The notes beneath the pieces are model-generated. The model worked only from the letters and a program-made list of their open reading frames with translations, searched no databases and was not told where the DNA came from. A stretch of 64,000 nucleotides of DNA, taken from positions 1 through 64,000 of the IMG/VR virus record IMGVR_UViG_3300045119_000200; one strand, given 5' to 3'. Position numbers and translations under genes: made by a program. The stretch comes from a virus. Below, one piece after another: positions 23,535-33,350 of the stretch (position 1 is the first letter of the stretch; every line of letters begins with the position of its first letter).

Positions 23535-24881
23535 ATGGCACTAAACGATGTACCAAGCGTAAAGCTTACACCATCAGCTGAAAAGGTTCAATTACCTACA
23601 AATTACGTTTCATATTATGATTTTTCAAGTCAGTTTATTCCTGATACTCATGAAGAAATGGCATGCACATACGGTAACCAGTCAATCGCTGGTATGCTTT
23701 ATATGTTTGGTAATGAAAGCGGAATGTCAGCCGATAAAACAATTTGGACTGAAGAAGGGAGATTACACACAGTTTACAAAGATGTTTCCAGAACAGGAAA
23801 TGTTTTTTCTAAAGCTAATCACAATTTCAGAAACAATGAGATCTTGATGATCAGTGATGGATCAACTACAAGAAAAGTTCTTGTTACAGCGAACGACGAT
23901 AATACTTTTACAGTAGCTGCTTATAAAAACGCAGGTTTGTCAGGATTCGCTACAACAAATATTACAGCTTTCAGTATTGGTTCCGAGTTCAGAAAAGGAA
24001 CTTCTGGTATGAAAGGTTCACTAGAATCTGATTTCACAGTATTGGAAAATAAACCAATTATCCTTAAAGATGTATTTGAAGTATCAGGTTCTGATGCAAC
24101 AAACATCGGATGGATCAAGACTCCACAAGGGTACTACTGGTACATGAAGTCTGAGATGGATACAAGACGTAGATGGGAGGACAGATTAGAATTAGCTATG
24201 ATTTTCGGTGAGAAAGCCGATGTAGGATCTGAAGCTGACGCTAAAGGATTCACTGGTACCGAAGGTCTTATTGAAGCCGTTGAAACAAGAGGAAACGTAT
24301 TTCAAGGTATTCCTGACGAATTGACTGATTGGGATACAATCTTAAAAAGATTCGATGCTCAGGGTAAAATTCAAGATTACATGGGATATGTTGACAGAGA
24401 TTTCTCTCTTGGTGTAGATAACATGTTAGGAACTCTTAACGCTGGTTACAACGGTGGTGTTTCTTACGGTATCTTCCAAAACAGTGAGCAAATGGCTGTG
24501 AACTTAGGGTTCAGAGGATTCAAAAGAGGAACTTATAACTTCTTCAAAACTGACTGGAAATTACTTAATGATCCAACCTTAATTGGGGCTATTCCGGCAG
24601 CAGCTGGTAAAGTAAGAGGACTTTTAATTCCTGTAGGAACTAAAGAAGTTTACGACGGTGTTTACAATGGAGTTTCTGGTGGTCAAAAAATCACTACTCC
24701 GTTCTTAGAACAAAAATATAAAGTTGGACCAAACGAAAACAGAAAATACAAAACTTGGGTACTTGGTACTGTAGGTGGAGTTCATACTAACGATAATGAT
24801 AACATGGAAGTCCATCACTTATCAGAACGTTTGTTAAAAACTGTTGGAGCAAACAACTTCATGGTATTCAAAGGAAACTAA
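23535..24881 (+). CDS. Major capsid protein (HK97-type, crAss-like)
   Basis: 448 residues, directly after the scaffold-like gene and followed by a strong terminator, as expected for the most expressed gene. The N-terminal region (VPSVKLTPSAEKVQLP) and the repeated aromatic-glycine segments resemble crAss-like capsid proteins from memory. Its codons use preferred triplets more than its neighbours, consistent with high expression. The assignment rests on context and general similarity. Confidence 0.8.
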   Translation: MALNDVPSVKLTPSAEKVQLPTNYVSYYDFSSQFIPDTHEEMACTYGNQSIAGMLYMFGNESGMSADKTIWTEEGRLHTVYKDVSRTGNVFSKANHNFRNNEILMISDGSTTRKVLVTANDDNTFTVAAYKNAGLSGFATTNITAFSIGSEFRKGTSGMKGSLESDFTVLENKPIILKDVFEVSGSDATNIGWIKTPQGYYWYMKSEMDTRRRWEDRLELAMIFGEKADVGSEADAKGFTGTEGLIEAVETRGNVFQGIPDELTDWDTILKRFDAQGKIQDYMGYVDRDFSLGVDNMLGTLNAGYNGGVSYGIFQNSEQMAVNLGFRGFKRGTYNFFKTDWKLLNDPTLIGAIPAAAGKVRGLLIPVGTKEVYDGVYNGVSGGQKITTPFLEQKYKVGPNENRKYKTWVLGTVGGVHTNDNDNMEVHHLSERLLKTVGANNFMVFKGN

Positions 24882-24898
24882 GAATATCTAAAATAAAT

Positions 24899-24933
24899 AA
24901 GAAGAGGGTTTTTATTAATCCTCTTCTTTTTCA
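24899..24933 (+). terminator. Rho-independent terminator after the capsid gene
   Basis: AAGAAGAGG-GTTTTTATTAAT-CCTCTTCTT then TTTT. Confidence 0.7.
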
Positions 24934-24954
24934 ATAAAATTAAATATTAATACG

Positions 24955-25749
24955 ATGGCAACAGCTGCAAAAACAAAAAAACTTAAAGACAAATCTTATA
25001 GACTACTTGGAGAAATCGCTCCTTTAACTTTTTTATTACAAGTAGGAAAAAATAAAAAATTACTCGTTTTTGATAAAACGAAACAAAGAAATAGATCGGT
25101 GAGACATTGCCCTAATGAACAATCTATATTTATTGATGAACAATCTGACAACGCTGTATGTGAACCAATTATGTTTCTAACAGGTATCTTAGATGTTGAT
25201 CAATACAATGTTCATACGCAAGAATTCATGGATAATCATCCGGATAATAGAGCAAATGGAGGCATTTGGTTTGAAGAAATAGATGAAGCTGCGGAAGCAA
25301 CAGAAGATGTTGAAACTGAAGAATTGATCCAAGATATTAAGAACATGATTCGTAATAAATACAAAGAAAAAGATGGAGTTGCCAAATTAGAAATGGTTGT
25401 TTCAATTTTATTCGGATCACTCGATCAAGCGGCTAAGCTAACACCAGATGAATTGAAACGAGTTTTATATACTGAAGCCGAAGATAATCCGAAATTCTTT
25501 ATCAATGAAACAACCAAAGAAGTTGATGTATTTGATAATGAATTAAACACTAGAAAATATATTACTTTAAGAGGTCTTAAAAATGGTATTATTTCAAAAA
25601 GTTTAAACGGAAGATCAATGGTTTGGGGAAGTGATAAAAAAAATATTATTTACACTGCACCAGTCGGAAAAGACTTGACAGAATCTTTTGCTAACTATCT
25701 TGAAACAGATGAAGGTATATTGGTTATGTCAGAACTAATAAAAAACTAA
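24955..25749 (+). CDS. Probable virion protein, unknown role
   Basis: 264 residues. The start is rich in Ala and Lys, and an acidic linker (EEIDEAAEATEDVETEEL) lies near the middle. Not recognised. Position between the capsid gene and the connector genes suggests a capsid accessory or head-completion protein. Confidence 0.6.
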   Translation: MATAAKTKKLKDKSYRLLGEIAPLTFLLQVGKNKKLLVFDKTKQRNRSVRHCPNEQSIFIDEQSDNAVCEPIMFLTGILDVDQYNVHTQEFMDNHPDNRANGGIWFEEIDEAAEATEDVETEELIQDIKNMIRNKYKEKDGVAKLEMVVSILFGSLDQAAKLTPDELKRVLYTEAEDNPKFFINETTKEVDVFDNELNTRKYITLRGLKNGIISKSLNGRSMVWGSDKKNIIYTAPVGKDLTESFANYLETDEGILVMSELIKN

Positions 25750-25766
25750 AATAAACTTGATATATA

Positions 25767-25796
25767 AACCTCCTATTTTGCGATAGGAGGTTTTTT
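25767..25796 (+). terminator. Rho-independent terminator
   Basis: AACCTCCTAT-TTTGCG-ATAGGAGGTT then TTTT; the T-tract runs into the next promoter. Confidence 0.75.
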
Positions 25797-25798
25797 CG

Positions 25799-25806
25799 TA
25801 TCTTTG
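25799..25806 (+). promoter_or_regulatory. TAnnTTTG promoter box
   Basis: TTTTTTCGTATCTTTGTG, immediately after the terminator hairpin; 27 bases before the ATG at 25833. Confidence 0.55.
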
Positions 25807-25832
25807 TGTTATTAAAAAATTAAAGCAAGAAA

Positions 25833-26528
25833 ATGATAGACTTGATTTTTAGAGTGGTCCAAGCGATCATTAATAAAGAAAACAACGGCTACGTTTCTCC
25901 ATCTGAATTCAATCGAATCGCTAAATTAGTACAAGACGAAATATTCGAAATGTATTTTGATAATGAAAATCGAGACAAGAATAGAAAGAACCGAGGACTG
26001 ACAAATAAAGGTTATGGGAACCTTGATTCTAATCAACGACAAAAAATCACACAATTAGCCGAAATGGCTTTGTTAACTAAAGTCGCTGGTAAATTCAATC
26101 TCCCTACAGACTGGTACTTCATTGAAGATAAAGGGATCTTTTCTGACCCTGCTGGAAAAGTTGTTGAAGAATGTGAGAAAAGCAATTTAGGTTATCTTAG
26201 AAATTCTAAAGGGAAACCTTCGGAGACATTTCCGATTTACGAGCAGTTTAAAAATTATCTGGTAGTTTATCCTTCCACAATTGAGAACATCGAAATTCGG
26301 TACATACGTACCCCTAAAAATCCAAACTGGACATATGTGGTTGTAGCTGGAAAAGAACAATTCGATGCATCAAACGGAGATTATCAAGATTTTGAACTTC
26401 ATGTATCAGAATTTAACAATTTGGTAATTCGAATATTATCTTATTTCTCAATCAATTTAAGAGAAGAAGAAGTAACAAGAATTGCTGAATCATTGAAAGA
26501 TAAAAAAACATCAAACGAAAATAATTAA
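25833..26528 (+). CDS. Probable ring or head-tail connector protein
   Basis: 231 residues, helical N-terminus (YVSPSEFNRIAKLVQDEIFEM is the kind of opening seen) and a beta-rich second half with YEQFKNYLVVYP. In crAss-like phages a protein of this size and start lies between the capsid and tail-tube genes and forms a connector ring. Assignment by context and memory of the family. Confidence 0.6.
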   Translation: MIDLIFRVVQAIINKENNGYVSPSEFNRIAKLVQDEIFEMYFDNENRDKNRKNRGLTNKGYGNLDSNQRQKITQLAEMALLTKVAGKFNLPTDWYFIEDKGIFSDPAGKVVEECEKSNLGYLRNSKGKPSETFPIYEQFKNYLVVYPSTIENIEIRYIRTPKNPNWTYVVVAGKEQFDASNGDYQDFELHVSEFNNLVIRILSYFSINLREEEVTRIAESLKDKKTSNENN

Positions 26529-26530
26529 TA

Positions 26531-27397
26531 ATGTCAGCATACGATTATTACGAAAATCCTGAAGAATGGGGTAATTATCAGAACGTCACCTTAGAAGAAA
26601 TCATCAACGATTTCATGGCTGGTGGAGATCCAGATGATTACACTTCGACAGTAACAAGAGCCCAAGTGCTGATTAAAGCACGAAGAGCATTACAAGAACT
26701 GTACTTCGATGTATCAAATGATATACGAGCGATCAGTTTAACAATTGATAAACGCCTAACAATGGTGTTACCACCAGATTATGTTGATTATGTTAGAATT
26801 TCATGGGTAGACCAAAATGGAATATTACACCCAATTGCAGCGAATAGAAACAAGGCTGCCGCTCAGACTTATTTGCAGGATCATGAATATAACATCCTAT
26901 TTGACGGGGAGGGATGTGTACTTACTGATTCGAGTTATGTCGCTTCTGCTGGCGACAGCTTAGTAGACGGAGATAAAGCAAGAAGTAAAAGATCAGATGG
27001 TTGTGAGTGTTATGGTTTTGCTCCAAACGTCAACTTTGCAAATGTTTATAACCATGGAAGCTTTGTAGTAAACAAATCGATGGGTGTGATTCAGTTCAGT
27101 TCTGACATTGAGTCAAAGAGCATTGTTCTGGAATATGTTTCAGATGGTTTGTTTAGAGGATGCTCAGGAAAAGATGATGGTCAAATATCGATCCATAAAT
27201 TCTGTGAATCAGCTGTACAAAATTATATTTATTTTGAACTGATTAAAAACAGACGAAATGTTCCGTATAATGAAAAGGCCAGAGCAAGGAAAGAATATTA
27301 TAATTCTCGACGAATAGCTAAAAGAAGATTAGGTGGTATGAAACTTGCTGATATTCTCCAAGCTTTCAAAGGGGGAAGTCGATGGATTAAAGCATAA
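26531..27397 (+). CDS. Tail tubular/ring protein (P22 gp4-like)
   Basis: 288 residues. The central part (ISLTIDKRLTMVLPPDYVDY, RISWVDQNG) and the C-terminal helix bundle with QNYIYFELIKNRRNVP match, from memory, the crAss-like tail tubular protein that is related to P22 gp4 and T7 gp11 gatekeepers. It extends the portal into the short tail. It starts two bases after the previous gene. Confidence 0.7.
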   Translation: MSAYDYYENPEEWGNYQNVTLEEIINDFMAGGDPDDYTSTVTRAQVLIKARRALQELYFDVSNDIRAISLTIDKRLTMVLPPDYVDYVRISWVDQNGILHPIAANRNKAAAQTYLQDHEYNILFDGEGCVLTDSSYVASAGDSLVDGDKARSKRSDGCECYGFAPNVNFANVYNHGSFVVNKSMGVIQFSSDIESKSIVLEYVSDGLFRGCSGKDDGQISIHKFCESAVQNYIYFELIKNRRNVPYNEKARARKEYYNSRRIAKRRLGGMKLADILQAFKGGSRWIKA

Positions 27398-27414
27398 CAA
27401 TTAAATTAAACAGA

Positions 27415-27681
27415 ATGGAAATTAAACGATTACTGAACGGAAACGTTCTTGTAAGACCAGTTAAAAAAGAAGAAAATAAAACAGCGGGAGGATTGATCAT
27501 AATTCCAACAGCAAATACAAAAAGTGTTAATGAGGTTGAAATACTTCAGCTTCCGGAAAACGCAGGAAGTTACGAAGTTGGAGATATTGCTCTGGTTTCA
27601 CTATATGCTGGAATACCGTATAATATTGATGGTGAAGATGTATTGATCGTCAACCTGCAAGAAATCATTTTAGTTTTATAA
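27415..27681 (+). CDS. GroES-like co-chaperonin
   Basis: 88 residues, close to the 95-97 of GroES. Order of blocks: GNVLVRPVKKEENKTAGGLI with the mobile-loop IIIPTA edge, then EVEILQLP, VGDIALVSLYAGIPYNID, DVLIVNLQEIIL. These match KVxVKP..EExKTAGGIxxP...GDxVxFxKYxGxEVxxDGxxYLIxxExDIL of GroES. As in T4 gp31, it may cap host GroEL for a viral protein. The TAATGG junction couples it to the muzzle gene. Confidence 0.75.
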   Translation: MEIKRLLNGNVLVRPVKKEENKTAGGLIIIPTANTKSVNEVEILQLPENAGSYEVGDIALVSLYAGIPYNIDGEDVLIVNLQEIILVL

Positions 27682-30600
27682 TGGAAATAAAGAAAACATT
27701 TGTCCAAGGGAAGATGAATTTTGATATTGATGAAAGATTACTTCCCGATGGTCAATACCCATATGCAGAAAATATTAGAGTTGCTACGACCGATGGATCA
27801 AACCTAGGCTCTGTTCAAAATATAGAAGGTAACACTCAAATGACAAGTTATTCATTAACTAACGCTTCTACTATAGGAGCGTTTGCTGATGGAGCAAGGT
27901 ACAAAATTTATTGGTTGGTAACATCGGATGAAAAAGATATGGTTATCGAATTTGATACGCAAACCGAAATACCGACGGTTCTTTTAGAATCGAACAAACC
28001 AAACAGTGTTCTTAATTTTGATCCTAACTATTTAGTTACAGGAATGGTTAAGATTGTGAACGATGTTTATAATAAAAATTTGTTAGCTTGGACCGATGAC
28101 AGAAATAATCCGAGATGTATTAACATCGAAAGAGCAAAAACTTATGGGCCGGATGGATTTGAAGAAGAAGACATTTGTTTAATCAAAATGCCACCGAAAT
28201 ATGCTTTGAAAACTCAGCTTACTTATACGGCATCTTCTTTGGAAAATAATATGGAAGATAAGTTTCTTTCATTTTGTTACAGATATAAATATCTTGATGG
28301 AGAATATTCTGCTTTATCAACGTATACAAATTATCAATTTTCTCCAAAAGAGTTTGATTTAGATTATCAAACAATGGAGAACGAAGGAATGGTGAATTCA
28401 TTTAATGCGGTTAAATTATTATTTGATACAGGAAGTAAAAGAGTTACTGATATCGAATTGATTTATAAAGAATCTAATTCGAATACTTTATATGTGATTC
28501 AAAGATTTAATAAAGCTGAAGAAGGATGGAATGATGACAGTGAACAATTTTTCGTTTTCGCTAATGATAAAAAGTATAAAGCACTTCCACCAGATGAATT
28601 ATTTAGATCTTACGATAACGTTCCCAGAGTTGCTAAAGCTTTAGATCTTATCGGGAACAGATTGGTGTTTGGTAATTATGTAGAAGGATACGATTTGGTT
28701 AATATCTATGGTGAGAATATTAGTTTGGATTACGATTTAGAAATAATATCTAATAAAATTGAAGGAAAAACTGTACCAATTACTTTGTTATCCAGTAGAG
28801 AAAATTTATCTTTTGATTTATCTGGTATTCAATTATTAAAAAACACGAGATTGAATTTTGTGTTAGAATTAGAAAACAGTGTTATAGATGGTGAATCGAC
28901 AGCTGATGCAGATTTTATATTAAACAGAGATTATGTTGACGCGAATGATTTAGCGAGTGATGCAGATTTTATATTGTTTGTCAATACTATTTTAACAAAC
29001 AGATTTATTCAAAATTATACAGCAACACCGCCAGCTAATTCACAACCGCCTTCTGTAACAGGTATTTCAATAGTAAGTTCAACAGCGACAACAATTGTTT
29101 TCGATTCACCGACGTTGACTTATACGATAGATGATACACCTAATGATCCTAATGATAATACTACTCATGACGAATCATTTAAATGGCAGTTTAAAAGTTC
29201 TTCTGTAATAACTTTTGATAATATCGCTACAGCATCATCTCTTAAAACAAATAGGAGTTATGAAGTTGGAATGTTATATAGAGATAATTTTACCAGATGT
29301 ACATCAGTATTAACTTGTCCTGAGAATACAATATATGTTCCACAAGAACATTCTGTTGATCAAAACAAAATTAAAGTTACTGTAAATCATTTACCACCTA
29401 GCTGGGCAGATACATATAAGTTTGTAGTTAAGCAGAATAAAGCCGAGTATCAAACAATTTATACCAATTTCTTTTATCAAGATGGTATTTACAGATGGAT
29501 ATTGCTAGAAGGTGCTAATAAAGATAAAGTTCATGAAGGAGATACGTTGATTGTTAAATCGGACATTAGTGGACCATTGAGCAAAATAATTAAAGTAAGA
29601 GTATTAGAAATCACAACAAAAGAAGCTGATTTTATTCAAGATAATTTTGATGTAGATGGAAATCCTATTATTGAAGAAGCAGGGGTTTATATGAAAATAA
29701 AACCAGTTGGTTTTGATATGACTTTTGATGCAGCTACCTTTAGATTATTTCAAGGAAACAGAGCAGGGTTTTATCCGAATAGAGCATTCACAAGTCCTAT
29801 TTTTGGTCAAATTATAAACGGATCATTCGTTCCATATAAATTGAAATCCGGAAGTAGAGTAAGAATATACATATTGGTTATGAATACTTCTCTTAATGCT
29901 CAGGAGCAACAAATTTATGATAAACGATTTAGAGTTCAGTCCGATTACAATAGTGTTAAGGAATGGTTTGATGCAGAAGTAGAAAACTTAGGAGATTTCG
30001 GAATTGATTATCTTTGGGATGGTATTGAAGACATAGGACCAAACACCACAACGAACGCTGGTTACGGTCAAGGAGATGCATTTAACAGAGGATCAGGATG
30101 GGACTTCACTTCGGATGGATCTCAATTTTGGGCAATGTATCATAAAAGAGCCGGTAACTTAGGTCAAGTATACGTTCTTCCAGTTAAGTTTGAAATATTC
30201 TTTTCAGAAGGAAATGTGATATTTGAAACAGAACCGGATGAAAGTGAATCGGATATTTATTATGAAACAGAACAGACTTTTGATATTGTTGATGGTAAGC
30301 ATACAGGAAATTTAGTAAATCAGACCAACAGTCTTCCAGCGGAAGTAGAAATGGATTTCTTTAATTGCTATGTTCAGGGTAATGGTGCGGAAAGTTACAG
30401 ATATAAAGATCAGTTCAACGGTAAGTATTTGAATATTGATTTACGTCCATCAACGACAACGATTGAAAAATATAGAGAAATCAGAAGATATGCAGATATG
30501 ACTTATAGCGAACCTTATTCTGCGAATACAAATATCAATGGTTTAAATGAATTTAATTTAGCGAAAGCGAATTACAAAGATGATTTAGACAAAAGATATG

Positions 30601-31391
30601 GATCAATTCAAAAACTTTTTGCTAGAGAATCAAACGTTCTCGTAATGCAAGAGGATAAAATTGGTCAGGTGTTCTACGGAAAAGATTTGTTATATAACGC
30701 AGATGGAAGTAGTAATTTAGCATCTATAGATCAAGTATTAGGAGAATGGAAACCATACCTTGGTGAATATGGAATTAGTAGAAATCCTGAAAGTTTTGTA
30801 TTTGATGGATTTAATATTTATTTCACAGACGTTAAAAGAGGAGCGGTTATGAGATTGGCTGGAGATGGCATAAATGAAATTCCTTTTGGAATGAAGCAAT
30901 TCTTTAAAACTCAATTTAGTAACGATGATGACACTGTTAAAAAAGGTGGTTATGATGCAAATTATGATGAATATTATCTTTATGATTCAGATGACGCTCT
31001 TATAAGACCTGAACAAATTGATTGTGGTCAATCAATTACTAAAATTAATTTCAGAGAAGCTTTTGATTTAATGGTTAATTTTACACCGAATGAAGGACTG
31101 GCAGGTTTTTCTTTTGTAACGAATGGTAAGCCGGTTAAGTTTAAAATTAAATTTTCAAATTTTGAATTAGAAACAGGGTTTTATGGAGATCCATCTTACA
31201 ATGATGAATTGATAAATTTAGGTTATGAACCGGTTGTAGGAAATAGTTCAGATAATATAACATTTAATAAATCAAGATCGTTACCTGAAACAATAAATTC
31301 GAAAACGATGCCTTTGAGTATTGGGAAAATAACAGTTTTTTCTCCTTTCGAAAATGTAAATATAACACTAATAACAACTTGTCCTATATAG
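27681..31391 (+). CDS. Large tail (muzzle or nozzle) protein
   Basis: 1236 residues. It opens with KKTFVQGKMNFDIDERLLPDGQ and YPYAENIRVATTDG, the recognised start of the crAss-like tail hub, which is related to the P22 gp10/T7 gp12 nozzle. The rest is beta-propeller-like with repeated Asp-Gly and Asn turns and an inserted Ser/Thr/Pro-rich domain (about 440-540). It forms the outer end of the tail tube. Follows the ring protein gene as expected. Confidence 0.75.
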   Translation: MEIKKTFVQGKMNFDIDERLLPDGQYPYAENIRVATTDGSNLGSVQNIEGNTQMTSYSLTNASTIGAFADGARYKIYWLVTSDEKDMVIEFDTQTEIPTVLLESNKPNSVLNFDPNYLVTGMVKIVNDVYNKNLLAWTDDRNNPRCINIERAKTYGPDGFEEEDICLIKMPPKYALKTQLTYTASSLENNMEDKFLSFCYRYKYLDGEYSALSTYTNYQFSPKEFDLDYQTMENEGMVNSFNAVKLLFDTGSKRVTDIELIYKESNSNTLYVIQRFNKAEEGWNDDSEQFFVFANDKKYKALPPDELFRSYDNVPRVAKALDLIGNRLVFGNYVEGYDLVNIYGENISLDYDLEIISNKIEGKTVPITLLSSRENLSFDLSGIQLLKNTRLNFVLELENSVIDGESTADADFILNRDYVDANDLASDADFILFVNTILTNRFIQNYTATPPANSQPPSVTGISIVSSTATTIVFDSPTLTYTIDDTPNDPNDNTTHDESFKWQFKSSSVITFDNIATASSLKTNRSYEVGMLYRDNFTRCTSVLTCPENTIYVPQEHSVDQNKIKVTVNHLPPSWADTYKFVVKQNKAEYQTIYTNFFYQDGIYRWILLEGANKDKVHEGDTLIVKSDISGPLSKIIKVRVLEITTKEADFIQDNFDVDGNPIIEEAGVYMKIKPVGFDMTFDAATFRLFQGNRAGFYPNRAFTSPIFGQIINGSFVPYKLKSGSRVRIYILVMNTSLNAQEQQIYDKRFRVQSDYNSVKEWFDAEVENLGDFGIDYLWDGIEDIGPNTTTNAGYGQGDAFNRGSGWDFTSDGSQFWAMYHKRAGNLGQVYVLPVKFEIFFSEGNVIFETEPDESESDIYYETEQTFDIVDGKHTGNLVNQTNSLPAEVEMDFFNCYVQGNGAESYRYKDQFNGKYLNIDLRPSTTTIEKYREIRRYADMTYSEPYSANTNINGLNEFNLAKANYKDDLDKRYGSIQKLFARESNVLVMQEDKIGQVFYGKDLLYNADGSSNLASIDQVLGEWKPYLGEYGISRNPESFVFDGFNIYFTDVKRGAVMRLAGDGINEIPFGMKQFFKTQFSNDDDTVKKGGYDANYDEYYLYDSDDALIRPEQIDCGQSITKINFREAFDLMVNFTPNEGLAGFSFVTNGKPVKFKIKFSNFELETGFYGDPSYNDELINLGYEPVVGNSSDNITFNKSRSLPETINSKTMPLSIGKITVFSPFENVNITLITTCPI

Positions 31392-31400
31392 GATTTAAAT

Positions 31401-32153
31401 ATGGAAAATAATAGATATGTAATATCTTTCAATGAGGATATAAAAGGATGGACATCGTTTCATCCTTTTGTTCCTGATTGGATGATTAGCATGAATAGTC
31501 AATTTTATAGTTTTAAGAACGGAAACTTATATAAACATTTTGACCCTGCTGCACCAAGAAATACTTTTTATGGAATAGAATATCCATCGAAAATATCTGT
31601 GATGGTTAATGCAAGTCCTTCTGTAATTAAAGAATTGCAAGTAGTTGGATTAGAAGGAAATTTACCATGGGATATGATTATCACAGCTTATGTATCAGAC
31701 GTTGAGGATTTCATTTCATCAACAATTGATGCCTCAGAATTTGAAAAAGATGAAGGTTTGTGGTCAACTTACGCAAGACGTAATGAAGATGCGAATCAAA
31801 CAGATTCATCTGCTGTCTATGGAATCGGAAGAGTAAATAATATTTCTGGCACGACTATTGTAGTAAATGGCTTTAGTGATGTTATTACGATCGGAGATAA
31901 ATTGTTTAATGTTAATTTAGATTTGATCGGAACAATTCAAAGTCATTCAAGAGTTGGAAATGAAACTACAATTGTTTTAAATACTGTGAATAACTTATCT
32001 ACAACAGATTTTGTTTTAGGAGGTAAAGATGTAAGAATTGAAGGTGGGAATTTACGTGGTTATACAATAAGATTTGACCTAGAAATCAATTCTACTCAAC
32101 GTGCTGAACTCTTCGCTTTAAACGCAGAAGTGATAAAAAGTTTCCAATCATAA
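31401..32153 (+). CDS. Tail-associated structural protein
   Basis: 250 residues. The N-terminal half has a SFHPFVPDWMISMNSQFYSF segment, then RNTFYGIEYPSKISVMVN and VIKELQVVGLEG, which also occur in crAss-like phage virion proteins encoded next to the muzzle gene, from memory. Mostly beta. Likely bound to the muzzle. Confidence 0.6.
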   Translation: MENNRYVISFNEDIKGWTSFHPFVPDWMISMNSQFYSFKNGNLYKHFDPAAPRNTFYGIEYPSKISVMVNASPSVIKELQVVGLEGNLPWDMIITAYVSDVEDFISSTIDASEFEKDEGLWSTYARRNEDANQTDSSAVYGIGRVNNISGTTIVVNGFSDVITIGDKLFNVNLDLIGTIQSHSRVGNETTIVLNTVNNLSTTDFVLGGKDVRIEGGNLRGYTIRFDLEINSTQRAELFALNAEVIKSFQS

Positions 32154-32165
32154 GGAAATTTTCAG

Positions 32166-32173
32166 TATCTTTG
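32166..32173 (+). promoter_or_regulatory. TAnnTTTG promoter box
   Basis: TTTTCAGTATCTTTGTATAATT, 21 bases before the ATG at 32194; heads the ejected-protein genes. Confidence 0.55.
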
Positions 32174-32193
32174 TATAATTAAAATTTATTAAA

Positions 32194-32586
32194 ATGAAAA
32201 CAGTAAGATATAGAACTGTAGATATTTATCAAAAGGTTTGCAACTGGTGGAAAGCACATGGTTTTCCAGTTTTACCAGTTGATTTCCTTCCATTTGAAGG
32301 ATATATAATCTCTGATAACGATGTAGAACTTTATGCAGTTTTCTTATATGTCACAGATTCAGCATTGTGTTGGTTAACTTTTCCGGTTTCAAATCCGAAA
32401 GCGACATATGAACAGAAGCAAGGAGCAATGGAACAATTGTTCAAAGACGTAGCAGAGGATGCTAAGTCAGAAGGATTTAAATTTATGTTCACAACATCAC
32501 CTTTACCGAGAGTACAAGAAGCATTGATTAATTCAGGTTTTGAATTAGGTGATCAGAACGTTAATCATTATATGAAATTAATATGA
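32194..32586 (+). CDS. GNAT-like acetyltransferase-fold protein
   Basis: 130 residues. Order of elements (a TVDIYQKVCNWWKAHG start, central strands LYAVFLYVTDSALCWLTFPV, helix, then KFMFTTSPLPRVQEALINSGFE) resembles a GNAT domain, the last block being the GNAT strand-5 to helix region. Similar small GNAT-like genes lie near tail genes in several phages. The usual Q/R-x-x-G-x-G/A acetyl-CoA loop is not plain, so activity is doubtful. Confidence 0.55.
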   Translation: MKTVRYRTVDIYQKVCNWWKAHGFPVLPVDFLPFEGYIISDNDVELYAVFLYVTDSALCWLTFPVSNPKATYEQKQGAMEQLFKDVAEDAKSEGFKFMFTTSPLPRVQEALINSGFELGDQNVNHYMKLI

Positions 32587-33338
32587 TAGCAACAGCAGTA
32601 TTAGCGGCAGGATCACTGGCTATGGGAGTAGCAGGAGGAATCTCCAAACAGAAAGAAGGTCGTAGAATGCAACAAGAAGCACAAAGACAAATTGATGCTT
32701 TTAAATGGCAAGAGTTACAAAACCCTTATAAAAATATGCAGGTTAGTACTCTTGCAGCAGATCTTCAAAGAGAAGAAGCAGATGTAACAGAAGCAGGAAT
32801 GATAGATTCGCTTCAAACAGCTGGTAACAGAGCGATGGTCGGATCAGTTGGTAAAGTTCAAGCTAATGCAAATACTCTTAATAGAGAAATTGCAACAAAC
32901 TTAGATGAACAACAAAAAGCAATTGATAGAGCAGCGGCTCAACAAGACATTAATAATCAATCTGTAATCGAAGGAAGACAACAACAAGAATTAGCCGGAT
33001 ACGGACAACAATTAAATGTCGGTATGGGAATGAAATATCAAGGTCAAGCAGATGTCGTTAATGGTATTGCATCGGCCGGTCAAGCGATAGGTGCTTATAG
33101 TAAAGCTGGAACAGGCGCGGCAGCAACAGATACTTCTCAAATGGGAGGAGGGAATTTTCAACAATTCGATTTCAGTAAATATACTGATCCGAATTATTCT
33201 GGGGCGATGGCTTATGGAGTAGGACAAAAAGTAAATGAACTTGTTGGATCAATATCAAATAGTCCAGATTATGCCAAAGTCTACGGAACAAGTTCTTTCG
33301 GAATGGGACAAGGTATGGGATTTGGTTTAAGTTATTAA
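32583..33338 (+). CDS. Putative internal virion (ejected) protein
   Basis: 251 residues, Ala-, Gln- and Gly-rich. A short hydrophobic N-terminus (TAVLAAGSLAMGVAGG) precedes a long Gln-rich helix and a Gly-rich end. This composition is typical of small ejection or cargo proteins of podoviruses (T7 gp14-like). Four-base overlap with the GNAT-like gene. Confidence 0.6.
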   Translation: MIATAVLAAGSLAMGVAGGISKQKEGRRMQQEAQRQIDAFKWQELQNPYKNMQVSTLAADLQREEADVTEAGMIDSLQTAGNRAMVGSVGKVQANANTLNREIATNLDEQQKAIDRAAAQQDINNQSVIEGRQQQELAGYGQQLNVGMGMKYQGQADVVNGIASAGQAIGAYSKAGTGAAATDTSQMGGGNFQQFDFSKYTDPNYSGAMAYGVGQKVNELVGSISNSPDYAKVYGTSSFGMGQGMGFGLSY

Positions 33339-33350
33339 TAAAATATAAAT

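Noticed and set aside
31848-31866. TGGCACGACTATTGT as a sigma-54 site
   Set aside because: Lies inside the coding sequence of 31401-32153 and lacks the -12 GC.
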